DNA of 64,000 nt from Flavobacterium sp. N502536 (GCF_025947345.1 NZ_CP110011.1:558001-622000), one strand, 5' to 3'; counted from the stretch's first letter, positions 27,569 to 36,482 are shown. Notes: generated by a model from the sequence alone, not told the origin. Numbers and translations: made by a program.

Positions 27569-28642
27569 CTAGAAAGAGTATGTTGTAGCGACTAATCCGA
27601 AGAATGATCCTCCTGTTGGAGCAGCATCTTTATCTAAAAAGATATCCTTAGAAGCAGCGTCGTATCGTAATTCCGGAATAATTGTTAATTTCCCTACCTT
27701 GTAATTTAAAGAAACGGTGTTGGCAAAAACATTCGATCCTGTTAAGGTACCCAAACTGGCTGCAGCATCTTTCGCATCGAAATACTCCATACGGTAAGCC
27801 AAACTCAATGATGACTTAAAAGCATAGTTTGCATATCCTACCAAGGCAAACCAATCGCCGTCTAATGCACTGTCAATATCATTCTTTGTTTTGGCATAAG
27901 TAGCATTAAATCCTAAAGAAAATGCATCCGTTATTGTTTTAGAGGCCACAAAATCAATTTGTGTTTTATTCTCATCAGAAGCAGGATTGCTGCTGCCTGA
28001 AGTAAAATTCAAATAAGCGCTGCCTGTGTCTCCAATGTACCCCACTTGTGCTATGTATGTTTTTTGACTTGAACCTGCATCCATTGCCGACTTAAAGTCG
28101 GTTGGGTTTGTGATACCAAACATCGCGGTGAACTTACCTGATGTATATTGCGCTTTTAGTCCGGTATTAAAGAAAGGGCCATAAGAAAAAGCATAAGACA
28201 TGCTGTAGTTTTTATTCGCGACCGCATCCAGTAGTTCATATCCGATATGAGTTCCGAAACTACCTGCTACAAACTTAAATTTATCGGTAACCTGATAGGT
28301 GAAAAATAATTGTTTAATTAAAAATTTTGCATTTATATCTTTATCTGTTGTTTCATTATAGGAGAACTCTCCCGCTCTCTTCCCAAAGCCTAAATCGACA
28401 AAAACCGAAGCTTTTCCGAAGGTATGTCCAGCCTGAACAGAGGCCATCCCTAATTCGAACGAATCCTGAGAATTGGTAAAACTTGTCAATCCATTCATTT
28501 GTTTTGAAAAATCATATTTATAATACGCATCGGCTGATCCTCCCCAGGTGGTTGCCGGTGAAGTCGCAGTTTCAGTTTCCTCTTGGGCAAAAGCAAAAGA
28601 ACTCGTTAACATCACGGCTAAAATGTGCAATACTTTTTTCAT
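27569..28642 (-). CDS. Outer-membrane porin-like beta-barrel protein
   Basis: A 357-residue protein with a signal peptide (residues 1-19, AFAQ) and a barrel pattern throughout, ending in the terminal Phe-containing strand FFGLVATTYSF. The N-terminal WGGSADAYYKYDFSKQ and segments such as VFVDLGFGKRAGEF and KFVAGSFGTHIGYELLDA match the putative beta-barrel porin-2 (OmpL-like) family common in flavobacteria. It should form a channel in the outer membrane; its substrate is unknown. It stands alone, followed by its own terminator and preceded by a long AT-rich gap. Confidence 0.85.
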   Translation of the reverse strand: MKKVLHILAVMLTSSFAFAQEETETATSPATTWGGSADAYYKYDFSKQMNGLTSFTNSQDSFELGMASVQAGHTFGKASVFVDLGFGKRAGEFSYNETTDKDINAKFLIKQLFFTYQVTDKFKFVAGSFGTHIGYELLDAVANKNYSMSYAFSYGPFFNTGLKAQYTSGKFTAMFGITNPTDFKSAMDAGSSQKTYIAQVGYIGDTGSAYLNFTSGSSNPASDENKTQIDFVASKTITDAFSLGFNATYAKTKNDIDSALDGDWFALVGYANYAFKSSLSLAYRMEYFDAKDAAASLGTLTGSNVFANTVSLNYKVGKLTIIPELRYDAASKDIFLDKDAAPTGGSFFGLVATTYSF

Positions 28643-29192
28643 GTTTTAATTGGTTTTGGTTATTAATTGATTCTGGTTAGTTAATCTTTTATATAGGTAA
28701 TTGAATACTATAAGCCATTTTTAAAACCTCTTATTCCCTCTAAAACTCCTTCATTTTCAGTAGCGAATTTATTAACTTTTGGATGAGTAAAAGAATCCAA
28801 ATCTACTTTTCTGCTGTTTTCAAAGAAGAATTACGGATTACAAAAATTAACCTCTCTATAATCGTTATTCGGCATAATTAACTATTCATTTTTAAAAAAT
28901 CAACAACTTACTTTTTATAAAAATAATTAAATTTTATAGGGTACAAACAAAATAACAAGTAAAAATTAACCAAAAAACACTAAAATTTAAATTTAAAAAA
29001 CAACATACCCCATAAAAAATATAGGCTATATAAAAAAGTAAACAAAATTAAAGAGCGAATCTAAAAAACCACACCATGTAAAAAAGGACAATTCAAAAAA
29101 GTAAAAATTCTTACAAAAATTACAAGCCAAAAAACAAGAAGCAGATCTAAAAACACAACCGCTCTAACCTTAAAACAGCTGTTACCAAAAAC

Positions 29193-29221
29193 AAAAAAAG
29201 CCTGTTTCATTTCGAACAGAC
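29193..29221 (-). terminator. Terminator-like hairpin without an assigned gene
   Basis: On the minus strand GTCTGTT pairs with AACAGGC (one G-U), followed by TTTTTTT. The aldo-keto reductase gene upstream already has its own terminator at 29344-29372, so this hairpin has no obvious client. Confidence 0.6.
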
Positions 29222-29343
29222 TTTCTCAAAAAAGTTCCACTACCCTTAACTAAAAATCACTATACTAAACTAAGAGCTTCTATACCCGATCAGCTTAAGA
29301 CCTATAGAAATTCCTCTTTTAAGAATACTGATAAGTTTGGCGT

Positions 29344-29372
29344 AAAAAAAAGACGCACAGTTGTGCGTCTTT
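29344..29372 (-). terminator. Terminator of the aldo-keto reductase gene
   Basis: AGACGCACA-GT-TGTGCGTCT with an A-run on the 5' side of the plus strand, so a T-run on the minus strand. It lies 26 bp after the stop codon. Confidence 0.9.
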
Positions 29373-29397
29373 CTCCGGGTGTCTAAAAGCGACCGGA

Positions 29398-30354
29398 TTA
29401 TGCTAAAATTTTCTCGATTGCATTTAATTCATCTTGTGTAAAATCAAGATTTTGCAAACACTCAATATTATTATTCAATTGACGCACAGAACTTGCTCCG
29501 ATCAAAACCGAAGTAATTCGTTTGTCTTTTTGCAGCCATGATAAAGCCATTTGTGCCAAAGACTGGTTTCTGTTTTTAGCAATTTCATTCAACTGAACTA
29601 ATTTTTGGATGCGCTCCTGTGTAACCTCATCTTCTTTCAAATGTCCGTTTGGATTATGTGCTCTGGAGTTTTCCGGAATTCCGTTTAGGTATTTATCCGT
29701 CAACAGCCCCTGTGCCAAAGGAGAAAAAGCAATACACCCCACTCCTTTTTCGTCCAGAACATCAAGCAAACCGTTTTCTACCCAACGCTCCAGCATGGAA
29801 TATTTTGCCTGATGAATCAAACATGGTGTTCCCAATTGTTTTAAAACATCAACCGCAACGCTGGTTTGCTCTGCCGAATAGTTACTTATTCCCACATACA
29901 AAGCTTTTCCGCTTCTCACAGCATAATCTAAAGCCATCATAGTTTCTTCAATTGGAGTTTCCGGATCCGGGCGATGCGAATAAAAAATATCCACATAATC
30001 GACCTTCATTCTTTTCAGACTCTGATCCAAACTCGATAACAAATATTTACGGGAACCCCAATCTCCATAAGGTCCATCCCACATTGTATAACCGGCCTTT
30101 GTTGAGATAATAATTTCGTCTCTTAAATTTCCCTGAAAATTATGCCAGAGAATCTTTCCAAAATTAGTTTCCGCCGATCCCGGAACTGGTCCGTAATTAT
30201 TGGCCAGATCATAATGTGTAATTCCTTTATCAAAAGCTTCCACAGCAATACATTCTGCAGTATCAAAATTATCTACTGATCCGAAGTTATGCCACAATCC
30301 TAAAGAAATCTGCGGCAGTAACAACCCACTTTTTCCACATCTGTTGTATTTCAT
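29398..30354 (-). CDS. mgrA: Aldo/keto reductase, L-glyceraldehyde 3-phosphate reductase type (YghZ/MgrA-like)
   Basis: A 318-residue AKR of the KCNAB-like family. The N-terminus MKYNRCGKSGLLLPQISLGLW and the catalytic tetrad can be seen: Asp of HYDLANNYG, Tyr of the same motif, Lys of IISTKAGYTMWDGPYG and His of DIFYSHRPD. GPYGDWGSRKYLL is characteristic of the YghZ/AKR14 subgroup, which reduces L-glyceraldehyde 3-phosphate and methylglyoxal-like aldehydes with NADPH. A cofactor segment near VLIGASSVRQL follows. Function by subgroup is likely, not proven. Monocistronic, with its own terminator. Confidence 0.88.
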   Translation of the reverse strand: MKYNRCGKSGLLLPQISLGLWHNFGSVDNFDTAECIAVEAFDKGITHYDLANNYGPVPGSAETNFGKILWHNFQGNLRDEIIISTKAGYTMWDGPYGDWGSRKYLLSSLDQSLKRMKVDYVDIFYSHRPDPETPIEETMMALDYAVRSGKALYVGISNYSAEQTSVAVDVLKQLGTPCLIHQAKYSMLERWVENGLLDVLDEKGVGCIAFSPLAQGLLTDKYLNGIPENSRAHNPNGHLKEDEVTQERIQKLVQLNEIAKNRNQSLAQMALSWLQKDKRITSVLIGASSVRQLNNNIECLQNLDFTQDELNAIEKILA

Positions 30355-30441
30355 TATTATAATTTAAAGGGTGTACATTTTATAGTTTTAAAGATAGAAA
30401 CAAACCTTATTATTTTAAAACCGAATAGAGCATTATTTTTG

Positions 30442-30449
30442 TAAATTTG
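30442..30449 (+). promoter_or_regulatory. -7 promoter element (TAAATTTG) of the DUF433 gene
   Basis: TAAATTTG 16 bp before the ATG at 30466, an exact TAnnTTTG match. Confidence 0.55.
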
Positions 30450-30465
30450 TTTAAATAATAAAATT

Positions 30466-30696
30466 ATGGAAAATAACTGGCAAAACTTAATTTCAATCGA
30501 TCCGGACATTCGGTTTGGCAAACCTGTGATTATTGGAACCCGAATTTGTGTTGCAGACATTCTTTCCTGGTTGTCTATGGGCATGACTTTCGAAGAAATT
30601 ACAGAAGATTTTCCCGAATTAAAAAAAGAACATATTCTTGCTGCTTTAGCTTTTGCTGCAAATAGAGAAAACATTACCAAAATAGTTGCAGCGTAA
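30466..30696 (+). CDS. DUF433 antitoxin-like protein
   Basis: A 76-residue protein of the DUF433 family: ISIDPDIRFGKPVIIGTRICVADILSW is the family core, with FGKP and GTRI diagnostic, followed by an HTH-like stretch FEEITEDFPELKKEHILAAL. DUF433 proteins are the antitoxin half of modules with a DUF5615 PIN-like toxin, the antitoxin first and the toxin overlapping its end. Here the stop TAA overlaps the next ATG (TAATG), exactly that arrangement, but the toxin is broken (30696-30827). The antitoxin itself looks intact and has its own promoter box. Confidence 0.9.
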   Translation: MENNWQNLISIDPDIRFGKPVIIGTRICVADILSWLSMGMTFEEITEDFPELKKEHILAALAFAANRENITKIVAA

Positions 30697-30827
30697 TGAA
30701 ATTGCTTCTGGATGTAAATATCTCATGGAGAGTTATTAAATCTATTGAAAATCAAATCTTATCGTTATTTTCTTCGGAAGTAAAACAGGACGCTGGCAAA
30801 TTCGCTTCATTAAAAAGATCAGACTGA
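30696..30827 (+). pseudogene. Truncated DUF5615 PIN-like toxin remnant
   Basis: The ATG overlaps the stop of the DUF433 antitoxin. The first codons read MKLLLDVNISWRVIKSIE, the conserved N-terminus of DUF5615 PIN-like toxins (first Asp of the active site in LLLDVN). After about 20 codons the frame runs into DNA antisense to the 3' end of the sialate esterase gene and stops at 43 residues; full toxins have about 110-120. The remaining PIN acidic residues are absent, so the product should be inactive. A deletion probably joined the toxin to the esterase end. Confidence 0.8.
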
Positions 30828-32113
30828 ATTGTGTTTCCCCAGGCAAAACGGATTTTCACCGGATGTAATACTTTTTTACTGGTCAAAATAACCTGATCTT
30901 TTAGTATAGAAGCTTCGGCAGAATAAAAGATCCCATCGGCTCCGGCCATTTCGAACTGAGTGGAGTTTTCATTCTTAAAATGCAATCCATCAGCGGCATC
31001 GAAAGAAACTATTACTTTATGCTCTTCTACTATAAAATCCTTAAAGAGTGGTCCGTTTACCAAATTCGATTTGATTTTATAGGTTTCAGCTAAAGTCAGA
31101 TTCGCCAGACGGATTCCCACCGGCTTTTTATCTTTTGGATGAATCTCTTTCACATTTGAAACATCACTGATAACGACCATTCCGGTTTTAGGAACTTTAT
31201 GGAGCAATTTTCTTTGTGAGTCTCTTAAAATGACATTAAAGAAGTTATTGCCTCTGGTTTTATAAGGCGCAATCTGTACATAATAAAAAGGAAAATCATC
31301 TTTCCAGACTTCCCGCCAAGAGGCAATCAAAGCCGCCATAGTCTGATCATAAACCAGAGAACCGACATTCGATTCTCCCTGATACCAAATAGTTCCGGCA
31401 ATTTTAAACTCAACAATTGGATGAATCATGGCGTTATAGGCCCGTCCAGGTTGGCGTGGCTCGTATTCCTGCTCATTAAATTTTCTGGCATTTTCTGCTA
31501 AAACAGGATCATTCTGAACAATTTCTTCCGGCATCCAGATTTCAGCCGTGGTTCCTCCCCAATTGGAAGATATCAATCCGATAGGAACATTTTTCAAATC
31601 CTCACGTAAACGTCTTGCAAAGAAATAACCAATTGCACTAAAATTTTTCATGGTTTCCGGAGTCGATTCTTTCCAGTTTCCTAAAAGTGCTGACTGTGGT
31701 TTTGAAGCGGTTAATTGAGGAACAGTAAAAAAGCGGATAGCGGCGTCAGTAGCATTTTTTACTTGCTCTTCTTCATTATCGATTCCCCAGCTTGCCGACA
31801 TTTCCATATTCGACTGTCCGGCACAAACCCACACTTCTCCGATGAGAATATTGCGAAGTACAATTTCCTCGATCCCTTTTATCAAAATAGTATAAGGACC
31901 ACCTGCTTCGGGAGTTTTGATCGCAATCTCCCATTGCCCCTGCTCGTTTACAGTCGCCTGATACTTTTGATTGTCCCAACCGGAAATTAATGTGATTTCT
32001 TCTTTAGGATTCGCCCAACCCCATATTTTTACTTCGGAATTGCGCTGCAAGACCATATTGTCGCCAAAAATATTCGGTAGTGTTACATTTACTGCCATAG
32101 TAGAGAAAATCAT
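30752..32113 (-). CDS. Sialate O-acetylesterase (GDSL/SGNH type)
   Basis: At least 453 residues from the ATG 32113. It carries the N-terminal jelly-roll region (LPNIFGDNMVLQRNSEV, KIWGWANPKEEI) and the catalytic SGNH-like domain: GEVWVCAGQSNMEM (Ser), SNWGGTTAEIW and AGTIWYQGESNVG, with the C-terminal catalytic Asp/His region near EIHPKDKKPVGIRLA. It removes O-acetyl groups from sialic acids, or from similar acetylated glycans, in the periplasm. The visible start leaves only a stub of a signal peptide, while the in-frame codons upstream read NNRFKFVFFF without any ATG, GTG or TTG (see finding). Its last residues NNDKI may derive from the junction with the toxin relic. Confidence 0.88.
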   Translation of the reverse strand: MIFSTMAVNVTLPNIFGDNMVLQRNSEVKIWGWANPKEEITLISGWDNQKYQATVNEQGQWEIAIKTPEAGGPYTILIKGIEEIVLRNILIGEVWVCAGQSNMEMSASWGIDNEEEQVKNATDAAIRFFTVPQLTASKPQSALLGNWKESTPETMKNFSAIGYFFARRLREDLKNVPIGLISSNWGGTTAEIWMPEEIVQNDPVLAENARKFNEQEYEPRQPGRAYNAMIHPIVEFKIAGTIWYQGESNVGSLVYDQTMAALIASWREVWKDDFPFYYVQIAPYKTRGNNFFNVILRDSQRKLLHKVPKTGMVVISDVSNVKEIHPKDKKPVGIRLANLTLAETYKIKSNLVNGPLFKDFIVEEHKVIVSFDAADGLHFKNENSTQFEMAGADGIFYSAEASILKDQVILTSKKVLHPVKIRFAWGNTIQSDLFNEANLPASCFTSEENNDKI

Positions 32114-32173
32114 AAAAAAGAAAACAAACTTAAATCTATTATTTCCTATTTGCTATCTTTTTAAACGCTTCTT

Positions 32174-33754
32174 TTATTCTTCCGTCAGCAGTTTTATCAA
32201 ACTTTCGTCTCTCTGATAGATGTCTTTATAAAAATTCAATTGTCCCTTGCGATCTACCCAGGCGGTAAAGTAGCCAATATAAACAGGTACCTTCCTTTTT
32301 AAAGTATACCAGTTTTCTTTACCGGCATGCATGGCTTTATCGATTCGTGCCGGAGTCCAGGAAGGGTCTTGTTTCAAGAGTTCGATCGCAAGTTCTCTTG
32401 GTTTCCCTACACGCACGCAACCATGGCTGAAGGCTCTGTTTTCTCTTTCGAACAAACTTTTGGCAGGTGTATCGTGCAGGTAAATATTATTTGAGTTTGG
32501 AAACAAAAACTTCACTAAACCAAGCGAGTTGTTTTTTCCGGGTAACTGACGAACCGCACCGTTATTCCATTCCAAATTTTTATCTCTCAGATAATTCTTG
32601 TTCCTGGCCATTCCGGGTTTGATCTCTTTATTGATGATACTGGTGGGTACATTCCAATATGGACTAAAAACAATGTTGTTCATCAGACCGCTAAAAATAA
32701 CGGTTTGTGTCATCGCTTTGCCCACCACTACTGGCGACACAAAAGCAATTTCTCCATTTCGGATCAAATACAATCTGAACTCAGGAATATTAACTTCTAT
32801 ATATTCTTTTCCTTTTTCAAGTTCCGGATCAATCCATCGACAGCGTTCCATGTTGACAATAATCGTTTTGATTCTGTCAGAAACAGGTACATTCAGTTCG
32901 GCAATATGCTCTGGCAGGATTATATTTTTTGGTGTTAAGCCATGATGTGATTCAAAATTCTTAACCGCTGCAATTAAAACGGAATCACAGACATTACTGT
33001 TATTGTTCTCCTTTAAATCACCTGTTGCATATAGTCTCGCTCTTATTTGTCCAATAGCCGCTACAGAATCTCCTGTTTTAAAGCTTTTAAAACCTTCTTC
33101 TGTTTCTATGGTTTTCCATCCTCCTTTTTTCTCTATTTCTCTGTATTGATGAAGTGCATCGCGTAGTTTGTAGTACTGACTGAACATTTTACTTTTCTTA
33201 TCATCGCTAATGGTAGCCTTTTTGTAAATCGAATCAGAAAATACCTGATAGTTTACTTTTTTTCGCGGCAAAAGCCACTCCAAAGACTTTGTGGTTTTCT
33301 CGTCTACTCCGGATACTTTTTTGACGTAGTAGAAATACAAATTAGTAATCATCAAATCGGTATCGGCTTTCGATAGTTTGTTGTCAGCAGTGTGCTCAAA
33401 TATTGGACTGATCATTTCTTTATAAGGGAAATTAGCTTTCAGTCCTTCCTGATCCAGTCCTTTGTATTTGTTGAATAATAAATTTCCAAATTCTACAACT
33501 CCTTTATTGTCGAGCCATAACTGAGTAGAATTCTGTTTTTTGTACAAGGCCAGAACGTCCTCCTGAAACTTAATCAACTTGGGATAGGCCTGATAAAAGC
33601 CAACAATACCTGAGCTGTCAATTTTAATCTTAAGTTCCGGCACTACGTGCTGTGCTGCTTTTTTGGATTCTTCTCCCTTTTCTTCCGATTTCTTATTACA
33701 GGAAACAACGCTAAAAAGAAGGACAACAGCAATAAGGGGATACAAAAACTTCAT
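32174..33754 (-). CDS. L,D-transpeptidase lipoprotein (YcbB/LdtD-like)
   Basis: A 526-residue protein with lipobox LLFSVVSCNKK (Cys19). An N-terminal helical domain is followed by a peptidoglycan-binding segment (GDSVAAIGQIRARLYATGDL) and the YkuD catalytic domain: YIEVNIPEFRLYLIRNGE, VVVGKAMTQT, NVPTSIINKEI, YLHDTPAKSLFERENRAFSHGCVRVGKP. The Cys of SHGCVRV is the catalytic nucleophile and His its partner. It should make 3-3 crosslinks in peptidoglycan at the cell envelope. The esterase gene follows on the same strand, 60 bp on. Length agrees with YcbB-type enzymes. Confidence 0.93.
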   Translation of the reverse strand: MKFLYPLIAVVLLFSVVSCNKKSEEKGEESKKAAQHVVPELKIKIDSSGIVGFYQAYPKLIKFQEDVLALYKKQNSTQLWLDNKGVVEFGNLLFNKYKGLDQEGLKANFPYKEMISPIFEHTADNKLSKADTDLMITNLYFYYVKKVSGVDEKTTKSLEWLLPRKKVNYQVFSDSIYKKATISDDKKSKMFSQYYKLRDALHQYREIEKKGGWKTIETEEGFKSFKTGDSVAAIGQIRARLYATGDLKENNNSNVCDSVLIAAVKNFESHHGLTPKNIILPEHIAELNVPVSDRIKTIIVNMERCRWIDPELEKGKEYIEVNIPEFRLYLIRNGEIAFVSPVVVGKAMTQTVIFSGLMNNIVFSPYWNVPTSIINKEIKPGMARNKNYLRDKNLEWNNGAVRQLPGKNNSLGLVKFLFPNSNNIYLHDTPAKSLFERENRAFSHGCVRVGKPRELAIELLKQDPSWTPARIDKAMHAGKENWYTLKRKVPVYIGYFTAWVDRKGQLNFYKDIYQRDESLIKLLTEE

Positions 33755-33850
33755 AACTATTATTTTTACAATAAAAGTAGAAAAGTTTTGTTGAAGATCG
33801 ACCTACAGTACAAAATATTACTGCTCTTTTAATCCTCTGAAATAAAAGCA

Positions 33851-33882
33851 AAAAAAACTCCGGACATATGATATCCGGAGTT
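33851..33882 (-). terminator. Terminator after the DUF1573 gene
   Basis: ACTCCGGA and TCCGGAGT around a 9-nt loop, with the A-run on the plus-strand 5' side giving a T-run on the minus strand. Lies 27 bp after the DUF1573 stop. Confidence 0.88.
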
Positions 33883-33908
33883 CCCTGCTTTATAACTAAC
33901 CTCTAAAT

Positions 33909-34325
33909 TTAAATCACTGTGCCTTTTAGAGTAAGGATTTTTGGAGTGCTTTCGGCACTTGTAGTCACAGTAACTGTTTTTGTAAAACCACCTTTGTTCG
34001 CTGCGTTGTAAGTAGCAGTTACTTTAGCTGATTTTCCAGGTAAAACCGGTTCTTTAGTGTAATCTGTCGCTGTACAGCCACAAGATCCTTGTACGTTTGT
34101 AATAACAACAGCCGTTTTTCCAGTATTTTTAAATTCGTAAACAATTACTTTTGGAGTTCCCTGAGGAATTTCACCCACATCTATAGTTTCTGCTTTCCAT
34201 ACCACAGCTGAAGCAGCTACTGCAGCAACTTTTGTTTCTGAACTAATCGATTTTAGTGGTGCAATCGCCGAAAAAGACATTAAACATAATGCCAAAGACA
34301 ACATCGAAATTTTAATCATTTTCAT
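33909..34325 (-). CDS. DUF1573 protein, exported Ig-like domain
   Basis: A 138-residue protein with a signal peptide (residues 1-20, FSAIAPL). The single domain has the DUF1573 core: KAETIDVGEIPQGTPKVIVYEFKNTGKTAVVITNVQGSCGCTATDYTKEPVLPGKSAKV; the CGC motif is diagnostic. DUF1573 proteins are small ASH-like Ig folds of unknown function, abundant in Bacteroidota. The gene is monocistronic and divergent from the kinase gene that follows. Confidence 0.92.
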   Translation of the reverse strand: MKMIKISMLSLALCLMSFSAIAPLKSISSETKVAAVAASAVVWKAETIDVGEIPQGTPKVIVYEFKNTGKTAVVITNVQGSCGCTATDYTKEPVLPGKSAKVTATYNAANKGGFTKTVTVTTSAESTPKILTLKGTVI

Positions 34326-34415
34326 AGCTAAATATTTTATTGGTTAATGATATTTCAAAAGTACTCCCGAACTGAGCAAGACGCTGTTAACCGCTTTCAA
34401 ATCTTTGTTAACGAC

Positions 34416-34446
34416 TTGTTAATTGGTGTTTTTAACTATAAATTTG
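34416..34446 (+). promoter_or_regulatory. Promoter of the two-component operon (TTG, 20 bp, TAAATTTG)
   Basis: TTG at 34416-34418, a 20-bp spacer and TAAATTTG at 34439-34446 make a full -33/-7 match. The longest frame starts at 34423, inside this promoter, so a downstream start (TTG 34480) is favoured. Confidence 0.65.
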
Positions 34447-34479
34447 ATTAATATTACACCATCAAAAACCACTTTCTTC

Positions 34480-35742
34480 TTGAAACTCAACAAACTCAAT
34501 AGCATCATCATCTTAGGATTAATCGCCATTATAAGTATACTGGTGGCACAATTGCTTTGGACCAAAGAGGCATTTACTTTAGAGCAAAAAAAACTCAATC
34601 AAAAAGCACATATCGCTTTACTCGAAGTAGCCAAAAAATTATACGAAGGAACCAATCATGAGCTGCCTGCACAAAATCCTGTTCAAAAAATTGCCAACGA
34701 CTATTATATCGTAAATATTGACAATGATTTTGAACCCGATATTTTAGAATTTTATCTGAAAAATGAATTCAAAAAAATGAATATCACCACCGATTTTGAG
34801 TACGCCATGTACAATTGCCAAAGTGACGAGATGGTGTACGGGAATTATATTTCTTTATCTGAAAAAACTAAAGTTAAGCAATCGGTTTATTTTCCAAAAC
34901 ATAAAAATTTGGTTTATTATTTTGCCATACGTTTTCCAAATGAAACGACCTATTTGTTTAGTTCGATGCGGTTTTGGTTCATACTTTCGATTGCTTTGAT
35001 TCTTATTTTGCTGATTTATGTGTATTCTATTTTTACGCTTTTGCAGCACAAAAAATACTCGGAACTGCAGCGTGATTTCATCAACAATATGACGCATGAG
35101 TTTAAAACACCCTTATCTTCTATTCTAATTGCCTCGAAATACTTAATTGAGCAAAAACCAATTAAAGACGATAAAAAACTCTATACCTATACTGACATTA
35201 TCATCAATCAAAGCCACAAACTGAACGGTCATATTGAGAAGATCCTGAATGTTGCCAAGTCAGATTATGCCCCTCTAGAATTACAGAAAGAAACGATTAT
35301 ACTTGTTCCTATTATTGAAGAAATCATCCAGAACATCCTTTTAAAATATCCTGAAGCCAACGTTAAAATTGAGACGGTCTCCAAAGAATATAAAATAGAA
35401 ACCGACGTTTTTCATTTCTCCAATTTAGTTTATAATTTACTCGATAATGCGGTTAAATATTGCTCCGAAAAGTCGCGGGTTGTAATTGGAATCGCAGTCG
35501 AAAACTCTGTTTTAAAACTAACTTTTAAAGACAACGGAATTGGGGTTTCTCCTAAGAACATTTCTTTTATCTTTGATAAATTCTACCGCGCTCCAAACGA
35601 AAAAAGCAATGAGGTAAATGGTTTTGGACTTGGCTTGTATTATGTTAAAGAAATTTGCAACTTGCATAACTGGAAAATAAAAGCCGAAAACAATTCGGAG
35701 AAAGGCATCACTATAACTTTATCAATTCCCTATAAAAAATGA
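34480..35742 (+). CDS. Sensor histidine kinase (RprX-like)
   Basis: Start taken as TTG 34480 (420 residues) because the longer start overlaps the promoter and no ATG is nearby; the first membrane helix (NSIIILGLIAIISILVAQLLW) then follows at once. A periplasmic loop of about 130 residues precedes the second helix (WFILSIALILILLIYVYSIF). Then come the His-box NNMTHEFKTPLSSIL (His206), the N-box YNLLDNAVKYCS, the G1 DNGIGVS and the G2 FGLGLYYVKEI. The family is that of Bacteroides RprX, an inner-membrane kinase. The response regulator gene overlaps its stop by 4 bp, so partners are certain from layout; the signal is unknown. Confidence 0.92.
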   Translation: MKLNKLNSIIILGLIAIISILVAQLLWTKEAFTLEQKKLNQKAHIALLEVAKKLYEGTNHELPAQNPVQKIANDYYIVNIDNDFEPDILEFYLKNEFKKMNITTDFEYAMYNCQSDEMVYGNYISLSEKTKVKQSVYFPKHKNLVYYFAIRFPNETTYLFSSMRFWFILSIALILILLIYVYSIFTLLQHKKYSELQRDFINNMTHEFKTPLSSILIASKYLIEQKPIKDDKKLYTYTDIIINQSHKLNGHIEKILNVAKSDYAPLELQKETIILVPIIEEIIQNILLKYPEANVKIETVSKEYKIETDVFHFSNLVYNLLDNAVKYCSEKSRVVIGIAVENSVLKLTFKDNGIGVSPKNISFIFDKFYRAPNEKSNEVNGFGLGLYYVKEICNLHNWKIKAENNSEKGITITLSIPYKK

Positions 35743-36422
35743 AACAATTCAAAATACTTTATACTGAAGACGATGAGACCCTCGCGTTCCTGACCAAAGA
35801 CAATCTGGAACAAAACAACTATGAAGTACATCATTGTAGTGATGGAATAACGGGTCTGCAAAACTTTAAAAAAGAGAATTTTGACATTTGTATCTTTGAC
35901 ATCATGATGCCCAAAATGGATGGTTTTGAGCTGGCCACCGAAATCAGAAAAAGCAACAGCGATATTCCGATTATCTTTCTCTCAGCCAAAACATTAAAAG
36001 AAGACCGCATCAAAGGATTGCGTTTAGGCGCCGATGATTATCTCGTAAAGCCTTTTAGCATTGAGGAATTGCTTTTAAAAATTGAAATTTTCCTAAAGCG
36101 TTCGCAGAAAAACGTCCCTGTTGAAAAACTCGTTTATGAAATTGGAAAATATCAATTTGATACCAGCAACTTTGTTCTTTTCAATGAAAGCGAAAAAATT
36201 AGCCTTACGCAACGTGAAGCCGAATTATTGAAGTTGTTTTTGGACAACAAAAATTCTGTTTTAAAAAGAGAACAGATTCTTACCTCGCTTTGGGGCACTG
36301 ATGACTATTTTATGGGACGCAGTCTGGACGTTTTTATTTCACGTCTTCGTAAGATTTTAAGCAACGAAAAAGACATCACTATTGAAAATTTACACGGAAT
36401 TGGATTTCGATTTACCATGTAA
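35739..36422 (+). CDS. OmpR-family response regulator (RprY-like)
   Basis: A 227-residue regulator. The receiver has LYTEDDETL, phospho-acceptor Asp54 in CIFDIMMPKMDGFEL, IFLSAKT and the Lys in DDYLVKPFSIEELL. The C-terminal winged helix runs from about residue 130, with SLTQREAELLKLFLDNK, ILTSLWG, MGRSLDVFISRLRKILS and LHGIGFRFTM. It binds DNA when phosphorylated by the kinase encoded just upstream, with which it is translationally coupled (ATGA overlap). The targets are not visible in the window. Confidence 0.95.
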   Translation: MKQFKILYTEDDETLAFLTKDNLEQNNYEVHHCSDGITGLQNFKKENFDICIFDIMMPKMDGFELATEIRKSNSDIPIIFLSAKTLKEDRIKGLRLGADDYLVKPFSIEELLLKIEIFLKRSQKNVPVEKLVYEIGKYQFDTSNFVLFNESEKISLTQREAELLKLFLDNKNSVLKREQILTSLWGTDDYFMGRSLDVFISRLRKILSNEKDITIENLHGIGFRFTM

Positions 36423-36482
36423 TTTATCCCTTTTAATTCTTTTATATTTTTTGTATTTTAGTATCTATAATTTTTCCCCGAT

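Larger units (their letters stand above)
28643..29397. other. 755-bp AT-rich gene-poor region
   Basis: No open frame with coding character was found. The part 28880-29160 is nearly all A/T with poly-A tracts and no repeat unit. Two terminator-like hairpins lie at 29193-29221 and 29344-29372, both with T-runs on the minus strand. About 120 bp lie between them without a gene. Confidence 0.6.

Noticed and set aside
28880..29160. Replication origin in the AT-rich gap
   Set aside because: No DnaA-box cluster was recognised and no dnaA/dnaN neighbour is present.
29332..29339. Plus-strand TAAGTTTG as a promoter
   Set aside because: It is followed at once by a terminator and has no TTG at the -33 distance; likely chance in AT-rich DNA.
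30357..30680. Minus-strand frame of 107 residues overlapping DUF433
   Set aside because: It is antisense to the clear DUF433 gene and has no family resemblance.
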